This document shows positions 8,301 through 15,003 of a stretch of 64,000 nt of DNA, in pieces (position 1 is the stretch's first letter; each line of letters opens with the position of its first letter). Position numbers and translations under genes: made by a program. The notes under the pieces were generated by a model, which searched no databases, was not told the origin of the DNA, and was given only the letters and a program-made list of their open reading frames with translations. The stretch is from an uncultured Bacteroidota bacterium (GTDB lineage: Bacteria; Bacteroidota; Bacteroidia; JADZBD01), in NCBI GenBank assembly GCA_937924855.1, contig CALEYQ010000080.1, forward strand, positions 124,001 to 188,000. The letters are read 5' to 3'.

Positions 8301-10372
8301 TCCCAGGGAAACGAGGCTGGGAACAGGCCCATTTTTTCCAATTCAAAAATGATAAATATACCTATATAAACTACAATCGACCTGCCCGGTCCTTTGACTT
8401 TGTTCCCTCGGGAAAAACATTAATTGTAAATGTGTATGGGCAGAAGCCGCCGAATTATAATTTCTCACAAATGTCGGCCACGGAATATAAGCTCGACTTA
8501 AGTGTTATGGATTATGCCGGATGCGGATTTGATACGGCCATTCATATAGCGGTAATTGATCCGATATCACTTACCCCCTGGGGCAACCGGTACTTCGACG
8601 GAAATGTAATGCACAATCCGACGCATTACTATAACAATGCCAACGACATACCTTCGGGCGGACCCTGCGGCCGGCAACGGGTGGAGAATTTTTTCATTTA
8701 CCGGATAAGAAACACGACCCAGATGGCCGGCATGAAGCGGATGATTGAAGATTCCATTCCCAACGGTCATTTCATTCTTGCGTATTCATGGATAAACGGA
8801 GGATTTAGCCGCTGGATTGACCCTTCACTGTTTACTACTTTTGAGAACCTTGGAGCCGACAGTGTGCGGTATCTGCCCAATGTGCCCTGGATATTCTTTT
8901 GCAAAAAGGGAGATCAAAATTCAGCGATTGAATTATGGGGAGATTCTGCCAATGCATTCATTAATCTCACGACCAACCTTACCAACAATTCCGATTTTGG
9001 TACCATTACTTCAGAATTGATCGGGCCATCGGTGAGGTGGGACAGTTTAAGCTGGCGACAGCATGCCCTGGAAAATCCACCCCTGGATTCGGTTGCACTA
9101 AATATAATAGGTATTGACAACAATGGATTGGAAACCCTTGTCAGGTCGGGACTTCCTCCTGACAGTGCCCAGATTTACCTGAGCAACATCAATGCAAATC
9201 AATATCCATATCTGAAACTGAATTTATTTATAAGGGATGATAGTTTGCGAACCTGTGCCCAGCTCGATAAGTGGCAGGTCTTTTTCCAACCCGTTCCCGA
9301 AATAGCTGTTCACCCGCCCTTAGGATTCAGTTTTTATCGCGACACGCTTCAGGAAGGAGATTCCGTAAGATTTTCTGTGGCGGTTAAAAATATCAGTGAA
9401 TTCCCAATCGACAGTTTCCCTATAACCTTTTGGGTAAAGGACAAAAATAATGCTACGCGGCCCCTGCCAGGGTATTTGTCGAAGCCTTTGGGAGCCGACA
9501 GCTTTCTCCTGGCCAATACGAAGTTCAGCACATTTGGGTTTCCGGGATTAAATGGTTTATGGATGGAGGCAAATCCGAGAGGACACCCGAAAGAAAAACC
9601 CGAACAATTTCATTTCAACAATCTGGTTCAGGTGCCATTCTATGTGGGAGTAGATAAGATAAATCCATTGCTGGATGTTACCTTCGATGGAATACATATT
9701 TTAAACGGGGATATTGTAAGTGCCAAACCCGACATTCTGGTTCAGCTTAAAGATGAAAATTTATTTCTGGCACTCAACGACACCGCCGATTTTAAAGTCT
9801 GGCTTCGCTCTCCGGGCTCCCAAACCCTTGAGCGGATTTACTTTGCCGATCCCAGAATTTACTTTACCTCGGCCCAGCTTCCCAAAAACAGTTGCCGGAT
9901 AAACTTCAAACCCAATCTTGTTACCGATGGGAAGTATGAATTACTGGTTCAGGCAAAAGACCGGAGTAAAAACCTCAGCGGGTCGTTTGATTACCGGGTA
10001 ACTTTTGAAGTGGAAAACAAGCCCAGTATTACGGAAGTAATGAATTACCCCAATCCATTCAGCACGAGCACCCGGTTTGTATTCACGCTAACGGGATCTG
10101 AAATTCCTGAGGATTTCACCATACAGATTTTAACCATTACGGGGAAGGTAGTAAGGGAAATAACCCGTTCTGAACTGGGTCATATACACATAGGCAGAAA
10201 CATCACCGAATATGCATGGGACGGGAAGGATGATTTTGGCGATCCTCTGGCCAACGGCTTATATTTATACCGGGTAAAAGCCCGGCTTGGGGGGCAATGG
10301 GTTGAAAAAAAGGAAAGCGGCGCCGATCCCTATTTTCATAAAGGCTTCGGGAAGATGTATTTGATTCGTTAA
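5327..10372 (+). CDS. C25-family type IX secretion sortase-like protein (PorU2-like)
   Basis: A 1681-residue secreted protein with a gingipain-type (C25) peptidase domain. PorU sortases of this family remove the C-terminal sorting domain of type IX cargo and attach the cargo to surface LPS. The catalytic pair is present: His640 in FFGHASGNSFD and Cys670 in IANSCYTGD. A signal peptide covers about residues 1-20. After the protease come a CARDB-like beta domain (about 800-890), long beta-rich segments, and a C-terminal sorting domain from about 1572, beginning NYPNPF. It is much longer than classical PorU, which favours the PorU2 group. Translation starts at TTG 5327, overlapping the upstream stop (TTGA). 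Its own target set is unknown. Confidence 0.82.
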   Translation: MKKSLLCFFLVFFPVLFSFSQPFGNEWINYSQSYYKFRITADGVYRIDSTALSNAGIPLGSIDPRRFQIFGRGREIPIYVAGEGDGVFNSGDYIEFYAFRNDGFLDSLLYDTADITNPYHSLINDTAHYFLTWNLNSTNNLRFAFISDTTFSQYSPAPYFFRELFYTGTNEYQLGKRNVFGWYTARYDAGEGWTFPRFSKGNSNNHAYTTTNVYSGGPPAQFRCGVIGVSDDFTQPLNPDHQIQISYNGFSGNTQLADSLYNGFHQMKFSFTIPATNLTGSTNFNFLSVSNPLFTWGNLTAVSFSRLKYPHTFDLEGNSTYRMFIPDHPTEAKSLLNITNYNGGSGQVFLLDLTNRRRFEVFQNGPGFRVLVPNSGGEKFCFLFNNAQPLSITTLVPAGNLGLFTDFTNVNFDSAYIIVTHPVFWAESQQYANYRSSLPGGGFNVVMANITELYDQFAFGIKYHPASIRRFSAFAYANTNIKPSNLFLIGKDIQINTARNNASLLAQTYVPSMGYPASDNLLTAGLGNTINEPLIPTGRIAAKNPQNILDYLNKVIAHESNAPAEWMKQVMHFGGGSSTTEQSAFASFLSDYETIIEDTLFGGFVHTFLKSSSQPIQITLADSVERLINSGVSIMTFFGHASGNSFDQNLDFPGNYNNPGRHPLIIANSCYTGDIHQPTTAFVSSASETWVFTPNRGSIGFLASVGQGTTYYLNQISRNLYKQLGIYNYGNSIGKCLQAAFDTIQGNGSDHLMNASILEFTIHGDPAVIVKGWKKPDYAIADSSVFFSPKGTLTLDLDSFTIHVAVANLGKATSDTVMVEIRRIFPDNTDTVYTKPIPFVYYRDTLSLRLPIDIARGPGLNKFEVWVDSPQNIDELNENNNRLLNPATVLILAGDIFPVYPYKYAIIPNDTVVLKASTGNPFDIPRNYRFEVDTNDLFLAPLAVGTVLAPGGVVSWKAPLQLTDSTVYFWRVRRDTSDTTNFRWKESSFQYIPGKRGWEQAHFFQFKNDKYTYINYNRPARSFDFVPSGKTLIVNVYGQKPPNYNFSQMSATEYKLDLSVMDYAGCGFDTAIHIAVIDPISLTPWGNRYFDGNVMHNPTHYYNNANDIPSGGPCGRQRVENFFIYRIRNTTQMAGMKRMIEDSIPNGHFILAYSWINGGFSRWIDPSLFTTFENLGADSVRYLPNVPWIFFCKKGDQNSAIELWGDSANAFINLTTNLTNNSDFGTITSELIGPSVRWDSLSWRQHALENPPLDSVALNIIGIDNNGLETLVRSGLPPDSAQIYLSNINANQYPYLKLNLFIRDDSLRTCAQLDKWQVFFQPVPEIAVHPPLGFSFYRDTLQEGDSVRFSVAVKNISEFPIDSFPITFWVKDKNNATRPLPGYLSKPLGADSFLLANTKFSTFGFPGLNGLWMEANPRGHPKEKPEQFHFNNLVQVPFYVGVDKINPLLDVTFDGIHILNGDIVSAKPDILVQLKDENLFLALNDTADFKVWLRSPGSQTLERIYFADPRIYFTSAQLPKNSCRINFKPNLVTDGKYELLVQAKDRSKNLSGSFDYRVTFEVENKPSITEVMNYPNPFSTSTRFVFTLTGSEIPEDFTIQILTITGKVVREITRSELGHIHIGRNITEYAWDGKDDFGDPLANGLYLYRVKARLGGQWVEKKESGADPYFHKGFGKMYLIR

Positions 10373-10440
10373 TTGGCATGAATTTTGAATTAAGTTAAAC
10401 CAAATGCCCTGAGAGGGGTCTAAACAAATAAACCTAACCC

Positions 10441-10944
10441 ATGAAAACACTGAAAACCATTGCCTTAGTACTTTTTGGGGTCCTTATTTCCACCGCCGGC
10501 TATGCCCAGCAGGTTCCCAAAAAAGTGGTAGTTGGCCCCCCAAAAGTGGACAAGTTCCAGGCCCGGAAAGTTCTTCACAGAACCTCAATTGTAATTTACT
10601 ATGCTCACAAACAGGTGAAAGCCTCCAAAAACTACACCGGTGACCTTGCCAAAGCCATTGGACACCAGAAGCATGCACGGAAACTTTACCTGCAGGGAAA
10701 GTATTACAGAGCAATTCATCACTCCCGCGTTGCCCGTGCTTTTGCCGTAAAAGCCATTAAGGCAAACAAAGCAAAAGAAATTGAAGAGTGTAAGTTTACT
10801 CCTGAAGAGGAAGAGTTGTTAAAAAATGGTCCTAACGATCAGGATTTGATCAATGAGTTAAACGCCGCAAATCCCGGAGCTAAGTACAAAGACGAAGAGC
10901 ATATGATCAGCGAACCGGACATTGATCTTAACGCCGACGACTAA
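10441..10944 (+). CDS. small secreted protein of unknown function, basic core and acidic tail
   Basis: A 167-residue protein I do not recognise. A clear signal peptide (TIALVLFGVLISTAGYAQ) predicts export. The mature part has two halves: residues about 30-120 are rich in Lys, Arg and His and look helical (LHRTSIVIYYAHKQVKASK; KHARKLYLQGKYYRAIHHSRVARAF), and the last 45 residues are strongly acidic and end in NADD. The helical part resembles a short repeat in which small residues alternate with bulky ones. It stands alone between the PorU-like gene and lnt, and is followed by a strong hairpin terminator at 10966, so it is probably made from its own transcript. Confidence 0.7.
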   Translation: MKTLKTIALVLFGVLISTAGYAQQVPKKVVVGPPKVDKFQARKVLHRTSIVIYYAHKQVKASKNYTGDLAKAIGHQKHARKLYLQGKYYRAIHHSRVARAFAVKAIKANKAKEIEECKFTPEEEELLKNGPNDQDLINELNAANPGAKYKDEEHMISEPDIDLNADD

Positions 10945-10965
10945 ACCGTATTTTTAAACATCCCC

Positions 10966-11006
10966 GAAAGCGCCATGGCAAATATGCATGGCGCTTTCTG
11001 TTTTAT
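10966..11006 (+). terminator. intrinsic terminator after the small secreted protein gene
   Basis: A perfect 12-bp stem, GAAAGCGCCATG at 10966-10977 paired with CATGGCGCTTTC at 10987-10998, closes a 9-base loop and is followed by TGTTTTATT. It ends transcription of the 10441 gene. It also contains an ATG (10988) that is in frame with lnt, but that codon is buried in the stem and upstream of the lnt promoter. Confidence 0.85.
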
Positions 11007-11014
11007 TACCTTTG
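11007..11014 (+). promoter_or_regulatory. -7 element of the lnt promoter
   Basis: TACCTTTG matches the Bacteroidota -7 consensus TAnnTTTG. It lies directly after the T-rich end of the terminator and three bases before the preferred GTG start of lnt, which predicts a leaderless or nearly leaderless mRNA. The -33 position falls in the terminator stem and shows no good TTG. Confidence 0.6.
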
Positions 11015-11017
11015 GGC

Positions 11018-12646
11018 GTGAAATTTCTGAAACTTTGCGGCCTGAGTGTTTTATCCGGGTTACTTCTTTATGGAGGATGGCCACCCGAGGGACATTTTCT
11101 TATATTATTTATTGGCTTTGTTCCTTTTTTCCTGGCTTCGAAGTGGGCTCACACCCATTTTCCAAAAAAAGGCTGGGTGGTGTTTGCAGGTTTTTATACC
11201 GGATTTCTGGTTTGGAATGCACTTACCACCTGGTGGATCTGGAATAGTTCGAACGGAGGAGCAGTAATGGCCATTGTTAGCAATGCCTTGCTAATGACCG
11301 GAGTGTTTTTTGCAGGCCATAAAATTACCCGTAATGCCCATCCCTGGCGGAAACCCTTTTACTGGATTGCCTTATGGCTTGCCTTTGAGCATTTGCATCA
11401 TCGCTGGGATCTGACCTGGCCATGGCTTACGCTGGGAAATGCGCTTTCGGGCTGGCCCTCCCTTATTCAATGGTATGAGTTCACCGGAACTGCCGGTGGT
11501 AGTCTTTGGATTCTTGCGGTAAACTACGGCATATACAACCTCCTTGAGAAAATATATTTTTCCGGGGGGAAGGCCCTTTGGCCTGTTTCCGTCAAAACCC
11601 GGCTTCGCGGCTTATTACAGGTTTTGGTACTGATATTGGTGCCCGTAATTTTCAGCAGAATTATTGCACCCGCCGGCAAAGCGGAAAACAATTACGGAGA
11701 ATCCTCGGTACATGTAGTTTTTCTTCAACCCAATTTTGATCCTTACAATCAAAAATTCGAGTTTGGGGTTGAGGAGCAAATGGAAGTTTTCCTAAAGCTG
11801 GCTCTGCCAAAAATAAAACCCGAAACCCGGTTTTTAGTATTTCCTGAAACGGCCTTTCAGGATGGAATTTATGAGGATGACCCGGAAGAATCTTTCAGTA
11901 TTTCCATCGCGCGAAAACTTTGCGCACGGTTCCCAAACCTGAAAATTATTGCAGGTGCCTCTACCTGGAAAAAATATGCCTCGTGGGAAACACCTCCACC
12001 CTCTGCCCGGAAATATGCCGATGGATACTACGATGCTTTTAATTCGGCCCTGTATATCGACAGCACCGGAATCATTTCCACCTATCACAAATCGAAACTG
12101 GTGCCGGGAGTGGAACAAATGCCCTACCCTGCGGTATTCGGATTTCTTGAATCGCTGGCCATTGATATGGGTGGAACCAGCGGAACTTTAGGCACTCAGG
12201 AAGAGCGCGAGGTATTCAGGGATTCCTATTCAGGACTTAACCCAGCTCCTGTCATATGCTATGAATCGGTTTTTGGAGAATTTGTAGGCGACTACCTTAG
12301 AAAGGGGGCAAATGCTGTTTTCATAATGACCAACGACGGCTGGTGGGGGAATACACCCGGGTACAAACAACATAAATTGTACGGTACGCTCAGAGCCATA
12401 GAGTATCGGGTTCCTGTAATCCGCTGTACAAATACCGGAGTATCCTGCGAAGTTGGACCCGACGGAAGTATTTTACAGGAATCGCCGTGGTGGGAACCCC
12501 ATGTGCTTGAGGCATATCTTCCGGTAGTGCAACCCGACACCTTTTATTTTTATGCCGGTGATTACCTGGGAAGAGGGAGCGTCCTTTTGCTGGGCATCTT
12601 CCTGATGTTCCGGGTATTCAGAAAAATCAGAAATAGTTCGTTCTGA
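11018..12646 (+). CDS. lnt: apolipoprotein N-acyltransferase
   Basis: A 542-residue inner-membrane enzyme that adds the third acyl chain to the N-terminal cysteine of lipoproteins. About six hydrophobic helices precede a carbon-nitrogen hydrolase domain. The catalytic triad is visible: Glu in FLVFPETAF, Lys in YHKSKLVPGVEQMPYP and Cys in PVICYESVFGEF. An in-frame ATG exists at 10988, but it lies inside a terminator stem and upstream of the promoter; GTG at 11018 gives the usual short N-terminus before the first helix and is preferred. The last 20 bases overlap the stop end of the convergent GT39-like gene. Confidence 0.92.
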   Translation: MKFLKLCGLSVLSGLLLYGGWPPEGHFLILFIGFVPFFLASKWAHTHFPKKGWVVFAGFYTGFLVWNALTTWWIWNSSNGGAVMAIVSNALLMTGVFFAGHKITRNAHPWRKPFYWIALWLAFEHLHHRWDLTWPWLTLGNALSGWPSLIQWYEFTGTAGGSLWILAVNYGIYNLLEKIYFSGGKALWPVSVKTRLRGLLQVLVLILVPVIFSRIIAPAGKAENNYGESSVHVVFLQPNFDPYNQKFEFGVEEQMEVFLKLALPKIKPETRFLVFPETAFQDGIYEDDPEESFSISIARKLCARFPNLKIIAGASTWKKYASWETPPPSARKYADGYYDAFNSALYIDSTGIISTYHKSKLVPGVEQMPYPAVFGFLESLAIDMGGTSGTLGTQEEREVFRDSYSGLNPAPVICYESVFGEFVGDYLRKGANAVFIMTNDGWWGNTPGYKQHKLYGTLRAIEYRVPVIRCTNTGVSCEVGPDGSILQESPWWEPHVLEAYLPVVQPDTFYFYAGDYLGRGSVLLLGIFLMFRVFRKIRNSSF

Positions 12647-13889
12647 GAAAATAAACCGACAATACAACAAAGGGAAGAAGAAAAAAAGCGGGGCGGATGT
12701 ATGTAGGGAAAAAAGAGGGAAGAGGTGCAAAAAAGTACGCCGCCCAACATCCCCCTGCAAGTCCGTAAAAAGCTCCTTTGTTTATTTCGCCCAGCATTAA
12801 ATTAACCAGGGCCAAACCAATCCAGAAAATCAACACTAACAGTTTCCTGAGCTGCGATATATCATTCCTGTCGGCAAGGGAAATTCCAATCCCCAACACC
12901 ATGGGAGGAATTAAAACAATCCACATCCTTTCCAGCAGCGGCACAGGACTGTATGAAAAAACAGATGTACTACCTATCCACAGGAATGCAAGTAAAAACA
13001 AAGTAAAAACCACAGAATTCCGGAGCAATTCACTTCGGTTTTCTTTTTTGAAGGCATTAGGAATTGCCAGAAAAGTCCAGGGAACAAAAACCAAGAGCAA
13101 TGAGTAGGAATCAAAAATCATTTGGAATGGCTGTATGAGAATTCTTGAAAAAAATTGCCCGGGGCGGGAGATTTTGTAAAAAATATTGTGTTCTGATTCC
13201 ACTGAGGAAAGCAAAAATCCGGGGGTTCCTGAAAAAAACGAAAACACAAGCTCCGTCAGGATAAATCCTATGGAAATAAAGAGCAGAGAAAGTCCAAAAA
13301 ACTTCTTTTGGGATCCGGGTTCCGATTTAAACCAACGAAACAAATACCAGGGAAGGATGATCAGAGCCAGCTCTTTGGTTAAAAAAGCCAAAACAAATAA
13401 CGCTCCGGAGTAAATTCCAAATCTGAGGGGAAATTCATTTACCCGGGGTGAAAGGGAAAGGAAAAACAAGAAAAAGAGATAAAATGCCAGGGGCACATCC
13501 GGAAACAGGTTCCCACCGTACAAAAAAAACAAGGGAAGGAAGGCGGGAATAAATATCCATGGGATAATTTCTCCGGATCGGGATTGATTTTTAAAAAGGA
13601 TAAAAAGGAGGAATAAGGTGAGGGCTCCGCAAAGCATGGGAAACCAGGAGGCAAGAACCGGAGAGTTTTCAACCCCTGAGAGAACAGGTACCACCGGCAA
13701 AATTAAGCCCAGGCGATGATTTTTAGGACTTTGAGTAAGCTCATAATTCCCTTCTTTTACCTGGATGGCCAGGTCCAGATAAACCCCATCGTCGCTCGGA
13801 AACTTTCCCGTATTAGCCAAAAAAGCAAAAAAGAGAAAGACAAAAATCCCAAAAAAAAGAAAGGAAGACCTGAGGATCATTTTTCTCAA
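12627..13889 (-). CDS. GT39/ArnT-like membrane glycosyltransferase
   Basis: A 420-residue protein with about ten membrane helices and the architecture of the dolichyl/undecaprenyl-phosphate sugar transferases (GT-C fold). The first periplasmic loop carries FPSDDGVYLDLAIQVKEG, where the Asp pair matches the position of the family's catalytic acid; the HRLGLILPV segment follows. These enzymes move a sugar from a lipid carrier onto protein, lipid A or a glycan in the periplasm. Similarity is at fold level, so the acceptor is unknown. It overlaps the 3' end of lnt tail to tail by 20 bases. Its start is 55 bases from hemH, which is divergent. Confidence 0.65.
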   Translation of the reverse strand: MRKMILRSSFLFFGIFVFLFFAFLANTGKFPSDDGVYLDLAIQVKEGNYELTQSPKNHRLGLILPVVPVLSGVENSPVLASWFPMLCGALTLFLLFILFKNQSRSGEIIPWIFIPAFLPLFFLYGGNLFPDVPLAFYLFFLFFLSLSPRVNEFPLRFGIYSGALFVLAFLTKELALIILPWYLFRWFKSEPGSQKKFFGLSLLFISIGFILTELVFSFFSGTPGFLLSSVESEHNIFYKISRPGQFFSRILIQPFQMIFDSYSLLLVFVPWTFLAIPNAFKKENRSELLRNSVVFTLFLLAFLWIGSTSVFSYSPVPLLERMWIVLIPPMVLGIGISLADRNDISQLRKLLVLIFWIGLALVNLMLGEINKGAFYGLAGGCWAAYFFAPLPSFFPTYIRPAFFLLPFVVLSVYFLRTNYF

Positions 13890-13923
13890 AGATAAGGATA
13901 GTATTTCCCAATGTGGAATCTCT

Positions 13924-13931
13924 TACCTTTG
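13924..13931 (+). promoter_or_regulatory. -7 element of the hemH promoter
   Basis: TACCTTTG matches TAnnTTTG and lies 13 bases before the hemH ATG at 13945, predicting a 5' leader of roughly ten bases. The -33 region holds only a partial match (ATTT). Confidence 0.6.
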
Positions 13932-13944
13932 CAGGCAGAAAAAT

Positions 13945-14997
13945 ATGGGAGCCACAGGATTATTAATCAGTAATTTGGGAACGCCGGACTCGGCCAGCGT
14001 AAAGGATGTAAAATCCTACCTAAAAGAATTTTTAAATGACCCCCGGGTTATTGATGTTAATCCGGTCTGGAGACATATTCTTGTTAATTGGCTTATTATT
14101 CCCGGAAGGGCAAAAAACTCAGCGAAATTATATCGTGAAATATGGACTGACAGGGGCTCTCCCCTACTGTTTCACAGTCTTGACCTGATGGAAAAAGTGA
14201 GGCAAAGAAACCAAACCGGTATGGAATTGGATTTTGGGATGCGGTATGGGAACCCCGGTTTGCTTCCTGCGCTTTCACGATTAAAAGAAAAAGGGGTTGA
14301 CACCTTGCTGGTATTTCCTTTATATCCTCAATATGCCTCTTCCTCTACCGGCTCAACGATGGATGAGGTGCATCGTATTCTAAAGCTACTTTCCTGGAAG
14401 CCTGAGGTTAAAGAAATCAAACCTTTTTTCAATCAGGATGCCTTCATTGAAATAATTGCGAACAATGCTTCAAAATTTGATCTGGAGTCCTTTGATCATT
14501 TTGTTTTCAGTTATCATGGTTTGCCTGAGCGGCATATTCATAAAACAGCCCGTGAAAAAAACATCAACCAGTGCCACCTGGGAAAATGCTGCGACCGGAT
14601 TTCAGGAAACAATTACCTCTGTTACCGGGCAGGATGTTTTGAGACAACGCGCAGATTAGTAAAAGCCCTGAATCTTCCGCCTGAGAAATGCACAAGCAGT
14701 TTTCAAAGCCGATTAAATAACCGTTGGCTTAAACCCTTTACAGACGAGATTATTGAGAACCTGGGAAAGCAAAAGCTTAAAAGAGTTTTGGTCTTTTCAC
14801 CTTCTTTTGTTGCCGATTGTCTGGAAACCACCTATGAAATTGGAACCGAGTGCCAGGAAATATTTACGAATGCAGGAGGTGGGGAAATTGTACTGGTTCC
14901 TTCATTAAACAGTCAGGAAGCATTTGCCGGTTTCATTCTGGACTATGCCCAAAAACAACAGGCTCCCCGAAGGGAGCCTGTTGCAACAAAACGATAA
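13945..14997 (+). CDS. hemH: ferrochelatase
   Basis: A 350-residue ferrochelatase that inserts ferrous iron into protoporphyrin IX, the last step of haem synthesis. The fold markers are GLLISNLGTPDS at the start, LLFHSLDLM, the catalytic His in FSYHGLPERHI (about residue 192), and FSPSFVADCLETTYEI with the conserved Asp-Cys-Glu. CHLGKCC and YLCYRAGCFETTR contain cysteines that may be structural. The last 15 codons (from about 14950) are odd: they encode a basic QAPRREPVATKR tail whose DNA is a perfect terminator hairpin for the facing gene at 15004, so the tail is probably dispensable. Confidence 0.93.
   Translation: MGATGLLISNLGTPDSASVKDVKSYLKEFLNDPRVIDVNPVWRHILVNWLIIPGRAKNSAKLYREIWTDRGSPLLFHSLDLMEKVRQRNQTGMELDFGMRYGNPGLLPALSRLKEKGVDTLLVFPLYPQYASSSTGSTMDEVHRILKLLSWKPEVKEIKPFFNQDAFIEIIANNASKFDLESFDHFVFSYHGLPERHIHKTAREKNINQCHLGKCCDRISGNNYLCYRAGCFETTRRLVKALNLPPEKCTSSFQSRLNNRWLKPFTDEIIENLGKQKLKRVLVFSPSFVADCLETTYEIGTECQEIFTNAGGGEIVLVPSLNSQEAFAGFILDYAQKQQAPRREPVATKR
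14950..14983 (-). terminator. intrinsic terminator of the PpiD-like gene, inside hemH
   Basis: On the minus strand a perfect 12-bp stem (CAACAGGCTCCC at 14983-14972 paired with GGGAGCCTGTTG at 14967-14956) closes a TTCG tetraloop flanked by C and G, the very stable cUUCGg form, and is followed by TTTTTGG. It lies about 20 bases after the stop of the 15004-17220 gene. On the plus strand there is no T run, so it is one-directional. Confidence 0.9.
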
Positions 14998-15003
14998 ATT
15001 GCT

